From the NCBI GenBank assembly GCA_030765065.1, contig CM060978.1:57998421-58062420 (forward strand): a stretch of 64,000 nt of DNA. The letters run 5' to 3'. The DNA is from Deroplatys truncata (lineage: Eukaryota; Arthropoda; Insecta; Mantodea; Mantidae). Position numbers and translations under genes: made by a program. Below are positions 34,069 through 46,290 of this stretch, one piece after another. Each line of letters begins with the position of its first letter. Within the stretch, counting starts at the first letter, position 1. The notes under the pieces are model-generated. The model did not search any database, had not been told where the DNA came from, and saw nothing but the letters and a program-made list of their open reading frames with translations.

Positions 34069-34955
34069 AAAAATCTGATGTGTTACACTCACATGACTTT
34101 CTCTACTCTTGTATTTTTAAAAACGCTTATTCTCCATCTACTTCATGTTAATCGAGTTAAACATTTGCAGAAACAGTCTTATTGCTAAGTTTCTTGTAGA
34201 TGTGAGGGGAATATATATTTACAAGGGCAATATAGAAAAACAGTAGCCTTTAAGCACACACATATCTCTTAATAGCTGGTTGCTAGGTGCAGCACCATTC
34301 CCTGTGCAACAGATTAATACTCTTTGCATATACAAGACAAAAAAGTGAATAACGAATTCCCATTTTAGAAAATAAGTATTTAAAATTTTAAGGGAATAAC
34401 AAGCAATATCTCGAAAATAGTTCACTCAATAAAAAAATGTATATGACAAATTGTGTATTTTAACGCGAACTACAATTTTTGTGTAGTAAAATTTTGTCTA
34501 TCTCTTATGCTTTACCAGTTATGCAAAAGTCGTTCACAATGAAGAATACTTTTGGAGACATTCCCAGAAAATTCAAAATATACATTTGATTTGTCATAAA
34601 AGTATCTTAAATATATGATATTTTAATCAAAATCGTTAGAGCCATTTTTGAGAAAATTAAAATTTTTTAAAAATGTTCCATGTAAAGGGTAATCTGGGGT
34701 GGGGAGATTTTCTTAAAAACCTTCATGTAGCATCTCTAGAATATACTGAACCTAAATACCAAGTTTGGTGTTTATCCGACTGTTCGTTTCTGAGTTATGC
34801 TGTTCACAGACACACAAACGGACATGTTTCCAAAAATGCTTTTTTTGGTTTCAGGGGGTCTCAAAACATATATTTCCGGTGAAATCTCTGTATGGAATTT
34901 CTGGGTGGAATACAATACTTCCCCTACTTACTATACGCAGTAGAGAAAGTAAAAA
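34069..34955 (+). repeat. R900 copy, forward, full length
   Basis: It runs from AAAAATCTGATGTGTTACAC to GCAGTAGAGAAAGTAAAAAT. All blocks are in order; a short piece after ACTCTTGTA is deleted. The ORF at 34673-34882 translates the repeat and recurs only as broken frames in other copies. Confidence 0.9.
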
Positions 34956-35310
34956 TCAAGTGTATAACAAAATCGCACAGACAGATGTGTAATCCTACAC
35001 GAGTTACACAATTATTTCCCCAAAATTTCTCGTTCCTTTGCTTGGTGAAACTGTGTCCGGACACTCTGGCTTAATGGACTAGCAGCAATTGACACGGGTA
35101 TTCAAAAAGCTAATGATCAGACATCTCTAATGCTTACGTGATTATGTGGAGAAATAAAGTAATGTTCAACTTAATAAGTAACATTTTTAAAGTAAAATTT
35201 CTATTAATCTTTAAAGCCAAGCGGTCGTTTCTTCCTGGATACTTTATATATTATGAGTAACCTAACGTAGATAGGAAAATCATATTTTATATGAACATTA
35301 TAATATTTAC
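34956..35310. other. Unclassified interval
   Basis: No repeat family or domain is recognised. Confidence 0.4.
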
Positions 35311-35731
35311 TGTGCAAGCAAAGCTACTTGCCGATCGCCGGTAAGCGCGCCCGGGACCTGGGTATGTATTTAGACCGACCGTCGGAATAATAGTCTGACG
35401 CTTCCTTTCGGCATGTTCTAGTAGCCTCCCTTTTTAGAACATGCCGCTTTATATGTGAGGCCTGGGCTGTTCTTGTCCGAGAGTTAGTGAAGAAGTTACG
35501 AATTCAAGTACAGTCAAGAAGACGAAGAGTTTGGATAGTTAAAAGTGGACAGTGTGGAGCGCAGTTTAGTTGAGAGTTGACTCATCAGTGCAGTTGTGAT
35601 TCGATTCGACGGATCAGTTGTGTTCTGTTGTGAGTGTGTGTGAAAAGTATCTCAATGTGTAAAGCGTGTGCTACGCTGAGCATCTAAGTGGCAAATAAAG
35701 CGTGTTTAGCAGCAACTGGTGTTCTCATTTG
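35311..35731 (+). promoter_or_regulatory. LTR-like block with palindrome, TATA and poly(A) signal
   Basis: Features are in retroviral-LTR order. It starts TGTGCAAGCAAAG. A perfect 11-bp inverted repeat CGGCATGTTCT...AGAACATGCCG spans about 35409-35447; its TTCTAG/AGAAC arms resemble heat-shock elements. Next come TTTATATGTGAGG (TATA-like, about 35450), an initiator-like TCAGTGCAGT near 35586, and AATAAAGCG near 35693. The end is uncertain: TTAC precedes the start and recurs at 35732-35735, which would give a 4-bp duplication but no CA end. It is likely a solo LTR of a third family. No coding region is attached. Confidence 0.5.
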
Positions 35732-37075
35732 TTACCGTATATGAATGGGCATATGTGAATTCGTCGTTGGTAGAGACAGTCTCACTTCAGATTGTATCCT
35801 ATGTCAGATCAAAATCCATTTTCATGGAATATTCTGAAGTTATACAAAAAATGATGCTCTAATAATTCATATAAAATAATTTCGTAAATACCACACATAA
35901 AAACTTTTTAAAAATTGGTGAAAGTTTAAAACATATATGAAACTGATACAGAATCGTCACGCCAGTTTGATACGGGAACGATGATCGGCCCTTTTAAAAC
36001 AGTTTACTTTACCTACTTCGTTGTTGATTCGCGTAGCTCGTTCCGTTGTCTTGTGCGCCAGCGGCTCCAGTGGTAACCTATAAGATCTTTTTCGGGGCAT
36101 GCTTGAGCGTATTGTTAAAGGGCAACAACATTTAAATATACTGAATAATTTATTATGAACTAATATTTCAGTTATTGAAGTGAGTTGCCGACGGTTTGAG
36201 ATGAAGAAAGAGACTGACTCTGAATTGTTTTTACTCGAAATTGTAATAACTCAATTATTATATCTGCTAACTTCTGCAGTATCAAAGCTACAGTTGGAAA
36301 TAACTTTTTCCACAACAAAAGAAACTAGTAGTGTAACTTACTGTGAGCAAAAGCCGCGAAATCTTACTCACACAAGCGTCAAACTAAAATATCACACGTG
36401 CAGTACGTACCGAAGACGGTACCATAATAATGTATGTATGCACAACTGTATGCACGAACGACTGTAAGTACCAGTGCCGGTACCAGAGTCAGAGTAATTC
36501 TCTGGTCTAAAATTACACGCCTTTATTACTTTTAGCTACGCCTATATATCATCCCTACCCAACGTTATTTTTCAAGCACAACCAATACTTAAATCCTAAA
36601 TGTGCCTTTAAATTTATCCCCACGCTGCCTTAGCTAAACTCTCGGAAATACCTTCCACTTCTCTTTATCAGAATATTGGCCTACGTGACTGTGTAAGCGT
36701 ACTGAACTTTCAACCTAATTGCCTTCCCAGAATCTTTAAGCTAACGCATTCACTACCTCCGCTGTCGCTAATGACTTTGGTAAATATGACTTCCTAATTA
36801 CCTTCATCTTTCCGGACATATATTTCAACTCAAACTCTGACATTATACCCTGATTTAATATACGGAAATTGTTTATTGCAATTATTTCTTTATTTAATTA
36901 GTTATATATTCCGTCAATAATTACGATATAAAAACTAATAAAATGAAATGTCTTAAAGAAAAGCATCAGAACACGTCAACAGTAATATCGTTTGTTTCAT
37001 ATGTGTGTTAAGAGTTAGAATACTTTCTCTGTTAATTTAGCAGTTAGGATTTCTTAAAGTGGAGTTAGTGCCTGT
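35732..37075. other. Unclassified, possibly low-copy interval
   Basis: The longest stretch without a recognised repeat. A 95-codon plus ORF at 36180-36467 has no domain. Short GC-richer patches (about 36020-36100, 36460-36490) stand in AT-rich sequence. Confidence 0.35.
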
Positions 37076-37979
37076 AAAAAATCTGATGTGTTACACTCAC
37101 ATGACTTTCTCTACTCTTGTACAATCTAATTTTACAAACGCTTATTCTCCATATGCTTCATGTTAATCGAGATATCGAGATGTCAATCTTATTGGTAATT
37201 TTCTTTTAGATGCAAGGGAAATATCGTAGCTTTTAAGCGATAGTCAAATATTTTAACGGTGGTTGCTATGTGGCGCATTCCATTCTCTTTGCATGTCCAG
37301 AACATAAAAAAAATGAATAACGAATTTGAGAAAAAGTATAAGTATTGTAAAATTTAAGGAAATAACAAGCAATATCTCGAAAACGGTTCACTCAACAAAA
37401 GAAATGTATATGACATAAATTGTGTATTTTAACGCGATCTACATTTTTTGTGCAGTAAAATTTTGTCTATCTCTTATGGTTTACCAGTTATGCAAAAGTC
37501 GTTCACAATGAAGAATACTTTTGGAGACATTCCCAGGAAATTCAAGATATACATTTTATTTGTCATAAAAATATCTTAAACATATGATATTTTAATCAAA
37601 ATCGTTAGAGCCATTTTTGAGAAAATTAAAATTTTCGAAAAATCTTCCATGTAAAGGGTAGTCTGGGGTGGGGGGATTTTCTTGAAAACCTTCGTGTCGC
37701 ATCTCTGGAAGATACTGAACCTAAATACCAAGTTTGGTGCTTATCCGATTGTTCGTTTTTGAGTTATGCTGTTCACACACACAGACACACACACAGACAC
37801 ACACACAGACACACACACACACAGACACACAGACACACACACGGACATGTTTCTAAAAATGCTTTTTTTGGATTCAGGAGGTCTCAAAACGTGTATTTCC
37901 GGTGAAATCTCGGTATCGAATTTTTGGGTGGAATGCAATACTTTCCCTACTTACTATACGTAGTAGAGAAAGTAAAAAT
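37076..37979 (+). repeat. R900 reference copy, forward, full length
   Basis: This 904-bp copy is used as the reference. It starts AAAAAATCTGATGTGTTACA and ends GTAGTAGAGAAAGTAAAAAT. Near the 5' end ACTTTCTCTAC, and at the 3' end its complement GTAGAGAAAGT, form a short offset inverted pair. Near 37770-37845 it holds a CACACAGA-type microsatellite. It contains no ORF conserved between copies, and I see no consistent target duplication, so its class is unresolved. Confidence 0.9.
37770..37845. repeat. CA/CACACAGA microsatellite inside R900
   Basis: Runs of CACACACAGA-like units sit at the point where all R900 copies carry a shorter ACAGACACAC tract, so this is expansion of an internal simple repeat. 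Confidence 0.9.
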
Positions 37980-38430
37980 ATAATAATCTACTTCACTATT
38001 TTAGAGAATGGCAGGACTTCATATAAAGGAGAAAATGTTTGTTTTTAACCTGCGTTGGCAACCCTGCAGGTAGACGTGCATTTGTTACGTATAGTCGTGA
38101 CAGTTGAACGAGGAGATTGTTTAGGCAATAAAGGACGTAGTTTTTGTCGTTATTTTACTTTCTAACAGCAGCTTTGTGTTTATAATAGCAATTTATTATT
38201 GTAATATGCAATAAACACATATATAATTGCTGTAATTGTTGTACGTCGTTGCCGTTAACAAAAACAAGAATCAACATTCATTCCTCTATCGCACGAACAC
38301 AGAGAAATGCTTTTGTAAACGATGTTATAAAATGTACGCTCTGGTTTTAAAATGGTTCGTTAGGTTATATTTAGAACGTGATTATTGCATAGCTGCGTGA
38401 ACAGTTTACATAATTTAAATTATATTTAGC
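37980..38430. other. Unclassified interval
   Basis: No gene or known repeat is recognised. Confidence 0.4.
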
Positions 38431-39988
38431 TAGTGATGGAACGATGTCATTATTTGTCGATACTTGATACCGTACTGATACCAATTTTGATCGATACTCG
38501 ATAATTACTATATAAAAAATCTGATGTGTTACACTCACATGACTTTCTCCACTCTTGTACAAACTATTTTTACAAACGCTTATTCTCCATATGCGTCATG
38601 TCAATCGAGATGTTAATCCTATTGCTAATTTTCTTGTAGATGCAGGGGGAATTGGTAGGCTTTAAGCGATAGTCAAATATTTTAAGAGCTGGTTGTTATG
38701 TGGCGCATTCCATTCTCTTTGTATGTCCAGGACATTAAAAAAATTAATAACGAATTTCCATTTGAGAAAATAAGTATTGGAAAGTTTAAGGGAATAACAA
38801 GCGATATCTCGAAAACGGTTCACTCAATAAAAAAGTATATGACATAATCTGTTTATTTTAACGTGATCTACATTTTTGTGTAGTAAAATTTTGTCTATCT
38901 CTTATGGTTTAGCAGTTATGCAAAAGTCGTTCACAATGAAGAATGGTTTTGGAGACATTCCCAGAAAATTCGAGATATACATTTTATTTGTCATGATAGT
39001 ATCTTAAATTTATGATATTTTAATCAAAATCGTTAGAGCTATTTTTGAGAAAATTAAAATTTTCGAAAACTTTTCCATGTAAAGGGTAATCTGGGATGGG
39101 GAGATTTTCTTGAAATCCTTCGTGTCGCATCTCTGGAAGATACTGAACCTAAATACCAAGTTTGGTGTTTATTCGACTGTTCGTTTCTGAGGTATGCTGT
39201 TCACAGATAGACACACACACAGACACACACGGACATGTTTCCAAAAATGCTATTCTTGGATTCCGGGGGCCTCAAAACATGTATTTCCGGTGAAATCTTG
39301 GTATCGAATTTTTGGGTGGAATACAATACTTCCCCTACTTACTATACGTAGCAGAGAAAGTAAAAACTGAACGGCGATAGTTTGTTCACTGAATTATGTT
39401 ATTATTAGCAGTTTTTGTGTATAAATGCACGTTTATACACAGAAAAAACAAAAAATACTAACAAATAATTATTTATTCTACCATTTTGAAAATATAAACT
39501 AATATAATTGTTCCTGAAACTCAAACATAAAAATAACAAAATATATTTTCATGCGTTGTATTATCTCACGTTTTAAGTTCTGACTTGTTTCTGCTGGATT
39601 CACAGGTTTAGGTCAACAAGCCAGGCTATTGCAGAAACGTAATTTAGTGTGTTAGCTAAACCAAAACTCAGTTAACGCTGCATGTTACATAAGTACCTCT
39701 ACTCCTTCCCCGACTGTTTTGCATGTTTTCATTTAGACACTAGAGTCAGGAATGTTGCATTAGTTCATACACAGGAAACGCAGTCAAGTTCTATTTAGAA
39801 CTATAGTCCAGCAACTCTTTGGTGACACATGCGAGGCATTAACGTGAAGTGTGTAGCATAAATTTAAGCGCAATAACTTTCAATAATGCAGAACTTAAAC
39901 ATTTGAAGGTATCAAAGGTTTATCTTAAAATATTAGACATACTTAGTTATCGAGTATCGAGGTATCGACCCTGCATTTGGCATTCTTA
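38431..39988. mobile_element. Possible hAT-like element with GATAC-rich ends, split by R900
   Basis: The left part begins TAGTGATGGAACGATG and holds TCGATACTCGATAATTA. The right part near 39950-39975 holds the complement-like TTATCGAGTATCGAGGTATC. An R900 copy lies between them. The start resembles hAT ends, but the right terminus is not a good match and no target duplication is confirmed. Confidence 0.3.
38514..39366 (+). repeat. R900 copy, forward, full length
   Basis: It runs from AAAAAATCTGATGTGTTACA to TAGCAGAGAAAGTAAAAA and is colinear with the reference at 37076-37979. Confidence 0.9.
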
Positions 39989-40367
39989 TTTGATGCGTTG
40001 CATTCATACGACTCTGTGCTGATTGCACACTAGTTTCCTTCTTTTTGGATCAACGAATTCCAAATAATTTCAGTAGCCTGCCACTGAGCGATGTCGTTTA
40101 CCGACTCTGTTTCAATTATTTACCTGTTTGGCGTGTCTGTTGTTTTTGCTGTCTGGGTCTAGTCGTCCTTCACCTGGCTCGTTGATTTCGATTCTGCCGG
40201 TATGAATGCACACATCTCTCCCTGGTTGAGATTATTGGTGGAATAGTACGCCGATTATTTCAATGCTGGTAAGGACTGCTGTATGCATTGTTCATTTCGC
40301 ATTTGTCTGTTGCTATTTTCCAATAAGCTGAGATTTCAGCATTAAAATGTAGTCATTTTCCTTCATT
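39989..40367. other. Unclassified interval
   Basis: Moderately balanced base composition with no ORF over 60 codons and no recognised repeat. Confidence 0.4.
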
Positions 40368-41481
40368 TAGAAGAAGTTTGAAGTAGTTTATGGTTTCTGC
40401 CCCACGTATGGACGCCAATTTTTGTATGTATTGTTATTTCTAAGTTATTGTACTTGTATTTTGCCCCTCGTTTTGGGAGCCAAATTTGAAGCAGATGGTA
40501 TCTTTACGCTATATGAACCACGCTTTGGGCATCAATTTGAAGTAGGTTGTATTGAAGGAGTTGTATTATAGTTCAACTGTTGGGGTGCCGAACTTGAAGC
40601 AGTTTGCAACCGCACGTATGATAAAAACTTTCCGGTGGCCTTTTCCCCAAATGCTTACAAATATTAACTTTGTAATTTAACTGTTTCTTTAAATATTATA
40701 CATTTATGTTTGCCTCGGCTGCGTCAGTATTATTTTTAGAGACATGAATTTCATAACAGAGCGTGATGCGGCTGAAGAATCTAGGCTTACACAGAATATA
40801 ATTTTTAATTCACTCCTTTTTATTAATTCTTGACACGATATTAATAACACTTCACTCATATAGAGAGCTGTGGAATTCTTTTGTTAATTACTTGCACTTT
40901 TTAACACGTAAACTATTTTGGTCTCACACAAAATACACATTAAGTTTCTCGAGGACACATCTCGCGTCAGGAACACTGTCTTCAACCAACGCGTCAGTTA
41001 TGAGCACTGTCTACAAGCAACTGACTTGATTTCATCCGCCTAAATTTGTAAATTTCTGTATTTCAAGTCTCTGATTGGCTAATCCTAATCCAATAGAATG
41101 CTTTTATTTAACTTAAGCTTTTATTATTGTTGTTGATTGGCTATTTTATAAACTGTCACAAAATTTACATTATTGTTGCTCCAAGAATGACTAGTAGCAT
41201 TATTAAACCTTCTGATTCAATATTACCTCGGGGATACCTCATTGTCCCTCATTGTTAGCAACTTTAACCTATTATTCTCAGAGCTCCTACACTATTAAAT
41301 TACGTAAAGCATTAACATAACATTATTACACATGTATACAATAATATAAACTATACAATGACTGTAATATACATATTTTATATATTATTACATACACATA
41401 CTGCTTCAAGGCGGGCTTTTATTGAATTTACATATTACATAATTAGACTGAAATTATTTAAGTGTTAAAAATACTGCCTCA
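40368..41481 (-). repeat. TGAGG-LTR copy F (longest variant)
   Basis: The TGAGGCAGTA end is at 41481; the other end is near 40368 (AGAAGAAG). Flanks CATT and AATT match at three of four bases. At 1114 bp it is longer than other copies because its 3' end carries extra motifs of the form TTTGGGxGCCAATTTGAAG (about 40410-40610). Confidence 0.75.
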
Positions 41482-41485
41482 AATT

Positions 41486-41935
41486 TGTATAGTCTTGTAT
41501 TACTGCTAAAGTTAAATGATAGACGAAAACATGCTATACAAAAAATATAGATACACACACAATTTATTTCAAAAGTTTTTTTGTGGCATAAGTCATTTCT
41601 GAGACATCCGTTATTAATGGTTCGAGTTTCTCAATACTTGGTCATTCTCCTGAAGTCCTTTCAACATTCAAGTGTTTCTCACGATTGCATGGAAACAGTA
41701 TGGAATTTTATGGCCAGCATATGGCGTCCAGTTCTTAAACATTTGACTATCGTTATTCCCTTTCTAGCTATACCAAAATGAGCTACGCAGCTATTTATGC
41801 TGAGGTGTATTTGGTTCACAATGCATTAGACAAAAAATGAGCTTTATTAGGAATGGTTTGTATACCCAGTAAGAAAAGACAGAGGGTAGAGAAAATCATG
41901 CAAACGGATCACATCGGATTTTTGTATGTACAGTT
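41486..41935 (-). repeat. R900 fragment between two LTRs
   Basis: Reverse, diverged R900: it has GTTTTTTTGTGGCATAAGTC, GTGTTTCTCACGATTGCATG, and ends GATCACATCGGATTTTTGT. A 66-codon ORF inside is not supported. Confidence 0.6.
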
Positions 41936-41954
41936 GGAATTCCTTTGCTCATTT

Positions 41955-42940
41955 TGAGGCAGTATTTTTAACAATTAAATAATTTCAGTCTAATTATATA
42001 ATATATAAATTCAATAACAGCCCGCCTTAAAGCAATATTTGTATGTAATAATATATAAAGTATATGTAACAGTCATTGTATTATGTTTATATTATTGTGT
42101 ACATGTATAATAATGTTATATGAATGTATTACGTAATTTAATAATGTAGGAGCTGTGAGAATAGAAGCTGAAATTTGCTAGCAATGAGGTAACAATGGGG
42201 TAACCTTGAGGCAATAATAAATTAGAAAGTTTAATAATGCTGCTAGTAATTCTTGCAGCAATAATAATGTAATATTTAAAACAGATTATAAATAGCCAAT
42301 CAACAACTAGAAAAAACTTAAGTTAAATAAGAGCATTCTATTGGAGTAGGATTATTCAATCAGAGACTTGAAATAGAGAAATTTGCAAATTCAAGCGGTA
42401 AACGCCAGTAGCTAGAAGGCAACGTACCTGAGCAGTTCGTTCGCTCGGTACGTATTCAGTGTGAGACGAAAATTAATTATGGCGAAAGTATTATAAATTT
42501 TATGTGTTAAAAAGTGCAAGTATTTAATACATAATCTCACAGTTTTTTATAACATCGAAGTGTTATTTAATCGTGTGAAGGATTAATAAAAAGAGTGAAG
42601 TAAAAGTTATAATTTGTGTAAGTCTACATTCTTTAGCGCATCACCTACTGCAAAGAGATACATGTTTCTACAAATTAATACTGATGCAGCTGAGGTAAAC
42701 ATAAATATATCTAATATTTAAAGAAACATTAAAATACAAAGTTGATTCTCAAACGTTGGGGCGAAGGCCACCGGAAACTTTGTACCATACGTGGGGTGGT
42801 TACTTCATCAAGTTTGGCTCCCCAACAGTGGAACTGCAATACAACTATTACTTCAAATTGGCTTTCCATACGTAGAGATAATACAACTTCTTCAAATTGG
42901 CTTCCATACATAAGGCTACAACGAAAGATTACACTACTCA
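41955..42940 (+). repeat. TGAGG-LTR copy G (solo)
   Basis: It is 986 bp, from TGAGGCAGTATTTTTAACAA to ACACTACTCA, with perfect duplication ATTT at 41951-41954 and 42941-42944. Two ORFs of 77-88 codons at its 3' end are repeat translations. Confidence 0.9.
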
Positions 42941-43123
42941 ATTTTAAGCAACATACTTCCAATTCTTGTGATTTGTTAAGCTATATCCAAAGTGATAAAT
43001 TCTTCTGAGTTTATTTAAATTTTTAATTTGTTCAGAGGTTGTCTAGTTAGCTATGTTTTGTGACGGTCTCTTGCGGCATCAGGAGATTTATTACTTAGTG
43101 CTGGAGGTCTGTTTAATGACCAG

Positions 43124-44031
43124 TGAAGAAGTTGTTGTTTTGTATAAGTTGTATTCTAGTTCAACTATTGGGGAGCCGAAATTGAGGTTCGTTGCAATCG
43201 CACGTATGGTACCCGGTAGCCTTCGTCCCAAATTTTAAAAACATTACTTTCTTATTTGACTGTTTCTATTATATATTTATGTTTGCCTCGGCTGTGTCAG
43301 TATTATTGTTAGAGACATTTTTCTCTTTGCAGGGTTGTGGTGCGACTGAAGAATGTAGGCTTACACAGATTATAATTTTATTTCACTCCATTTATTAATG
43401 CTTGACACGATTTAGATAACACTTCACTGATATAGCGAGAGAGAGCTGTGAGATTTTTTTATTAATTACTTGCACTTTTTAACACGTAAACTGTTTTTCG
43501 TCTCACACTGAATACGTATTAAATTTCTCGAGGACGCATCTGGCGTCCGGTTAGGAACACTGTCTACAACCAGTTATGAGCGCTGTCTACAAGAAACTGA
43601 ACATTAAATTTGTAAATTTTTCTATATTTCAGTTTCTGATTGGCTAATCCTAGTCCAATAGAATACCTTCATTTAACTAAAGCTTTTTCTGGTTGTTGAT
43701 TGGCTATTTTTAAACTGTCTCAAAATTTATTGTTGCTCCAATAATGACTAGTAGCATTATTAAACATTCTTACTCGTTATTGCCTCAAGGTTAGCTCATT
43801 GTTAGCAACCTTTAACCCATTTTTCTTACAGCTCCTACATTATTAAATTACGTAATACATTCAGATAACATTACTACAGATGTATCCAATAATATAAACA
43901 TATACAATGACTGTAATATACACTTATTATATATTGTTACATACACATATTGCTTTAAGGTGGGCTGTTATTGAATTATACATATTATATAATTAGACTG
44001 AAATTATTTAAGTGTTAAAAATACTGCCTTA
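43124..44031 (-). repeat. TGAGG-LTR copy H (solo)
   Basis: It runs TGAAGAAGTTG to ACTGCCTTA on the plus strand. The flanks CCAG and CGAG agree at three of four bases, consistent with an aged 4-bp duplication. Confidence 0.8.
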
Positions 44032-44539
44032 CGAGGCAAGCGTGAGGAGAAGAGCTGTAGTGATCGAGCTAAATGGGGCAAATCTGTTACACATTTATGT
44101 TAAAATAACTTACCTTATCTCCCTCTCTGCAACAAGCACATGAATTGTGTGAACTAGTGCAACCACAGCTTCTAAGCACTCATGAGAATTGGAGTTTTGT
44201 GTGTACATCTTGATGTGAGTAGGTATATTATCCTAAGGAAAGCATAAATTAAACCCAGTATACCCGAATTTGACTTGTGAACAAATGCTTTGTGGGAGGG
44301 CATTCTTGCTGTCGTTCCATATGCAAGGTCCGAATACTTACTAGTTGAGCCACCTCCATTCTAATAATGTAATAAGACGCACAATTAAGAGTATAACTCT
44401 CCACTCACTCTTCTATAAACTGTTTTTACAAAAGCTTATTCTCCTTCTATTACTTGTTAGCCCAGATAAAGTATCATTACGCATTTAAACACACCATTGT
44501 AGGCATAAGAAGGATACAGTAGCGATAGCCAGATTTCAA
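44032..44539. other. Unclassified interval
   Basis: No gene is recognised. The last about 130 bp (TTCTATAAACTGTTTTTACA onward) may be a diverged R900 5' fragment. Confidence 0.4.
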
Positions 44540-45362
44540 AGAATCTGATGTGATACATTCACATGGCTTTCTCCACTCCACACTAATCTAAATAAGCTTT
44601 TGCAGAAATAGCTATATTACACATTCCGTCATACATACAAAAGGAATAGCGATAATCTATTATTTAAGAACTGGACGCTATACGCTTGCCTTAAATTCCG
44701 TACTGATTCCATGCAATCGCGAGAAACAACTGAATGCAGACAGGAATTTAAACGAGTGATCAAGCAATGAACAATTCGAACCATTAATAATCCATTATAA
44801 TGGATATCTCTGAAATTACTTATGCTATAAAAAAGTTACTTGACATAAATTATGTGTTTTAAAGACATCTACTATTTTTGTGTAATGCGTTTTCGTCTAT
44901 CACTTAACGCTTGCCAGTTATACAGGATTATACAAAATTCCTTCCGAGGATTTCAGAGGCTGTTTCTAAAAGATTCAAGATATACATTTTATTTGTCATT
45001 TTGTAAATATCTTTAATATAGCATTTTAATCAAAATAGTTAGAGCCATCTTTTGGAAAATAAAACATGTCGAAAACTTTTCCATGTAAAGGGTAGTTTGG
45101 GGTGAGCAGATTTTCTTGAAAATCTTCGTCTGGCATCCTTAGGTACTAAAACTAAATACCAAGTTTGGTGTTTATTCCACTTTTCGTTTTTGAGTTATTC
45201 AGTTCAAAAACACGCACACACGGACCTTTTTCTAAAAATTCTTTATTGGTATTCAGGGCCTCGGAACATGTATTTCCATAAAAATATCGGTATCAAAATT
45301 TTGGGTGGTATGCAATACCTTCTCCACCTAATGTGTACATACATGGTAAAGAAAGTAAAAAT
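44540..45362 (+). repeat. R900 copy, forward, diverged
   Basis: It runs from AATCTGATGTGATACATTCA to CATGGTAAAGAAAGTAAAAA. The body belongs to the diverged subfamily (TTCCATGCAATCGCGAGAAA, GTAATGCGTTTTCGTCTATC). Confidence 0.75.
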
Positions 45363-46093
45363 GTGATGTCGCATTTACATGAATTTCTCTACTCATTTTT
45401 CTGCAAAATATTCTTATAAAAATATATTCTCTCTGCTTCTTGCTTGTTATACATTTATACATTTAATTTCAGGTGAGGCTAAAGCGATAGTCAAATCTTT
45501 TCAAAGCCAGTCGCAATTTGAAGCTGAGAAAATTATAAAGTATTTGAAAACGCAAACCAGTAACAAAGAATACCTACCTAGGAAATGGCTAACGCCACAA
45601 AAAACCATTGACATAAATTGTGTTTTAACGATACCTACATTTCTGTGAATTAAGATTCTGTCTATCTCTTGCTTTACCAGTTCTATAAATGTCATTCAAA
45701 GAAAAGAGCACTTCATATGCTATTCCCAGAAAATTCAGGATATAAATTTGTCAGGAAAGTCTCTTAACGGCATTTTAATCAATACTGTTAAAGATATTTT
45801 TGAGAAAATAAAAAATAACGAAAAACTTACCATATAAAGGGTAGTTTGGTTTCGGGGATTTTCTTGAAAACTGTTTGATGGTACTGAGCTTAAATACAAA
45901 TTTGTTATTCAACGAACTTTTCATTTTAGACTTATACTGTTCACAGACACTCATGGAGACCTTTTTTAAAAAGTGCTCTTTCTTGGGTTTAGAGGGTCTC
46001 AAAACATACATTTCCAGCAAACTCTAAACATGGAATTTTCGGGTGAAATACAATATTTCCCCCAATTACAGCATGTAGTAGAGAAAGTAAAAA
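45361..46093 (+). repeat. R900 copy, forward, in tandem with the previous copy
   Basis: It starts ATGTGATGTCGCATTTACAT directly after the 3' end of the previous copy and ends GTAGTAGAGAAAGTAAAAAT. The 89-codon ORF at 45379-45648 lies in its 5' half and is not conserved in other copies. Confidence 0.7.
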
Positions 46094-46224
46094 TATTGAA
46101 ACAAATAATAAAATACAAAGCAAAAGGAAGACTAGAAGTAGGAAGACATAGCCAAAGTGAAGATAAAGTAGGTTGCATGCCATATCCTTCAAAACTAAGA
46201 AGTAGGTGAAGAGATATAAAACCA
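46094..46224. other. Short A-rich spacer
   Basis: A-rich sequence between R900 copies with no recognised feature. Confidence 0.4.
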
Positions 46225-46290
46225 AAAGACAACAGGTAGAGAAAGTCATATGATAGTAACAAATTAGGATTTGGCTTTCTCTACCACATA

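Noticed and set aside
45379..45648. 89-codon ORF in an R900 copy as a transposon protein
   Set aside because: Other R900 copies do not keep this frame open, and no motif is present.
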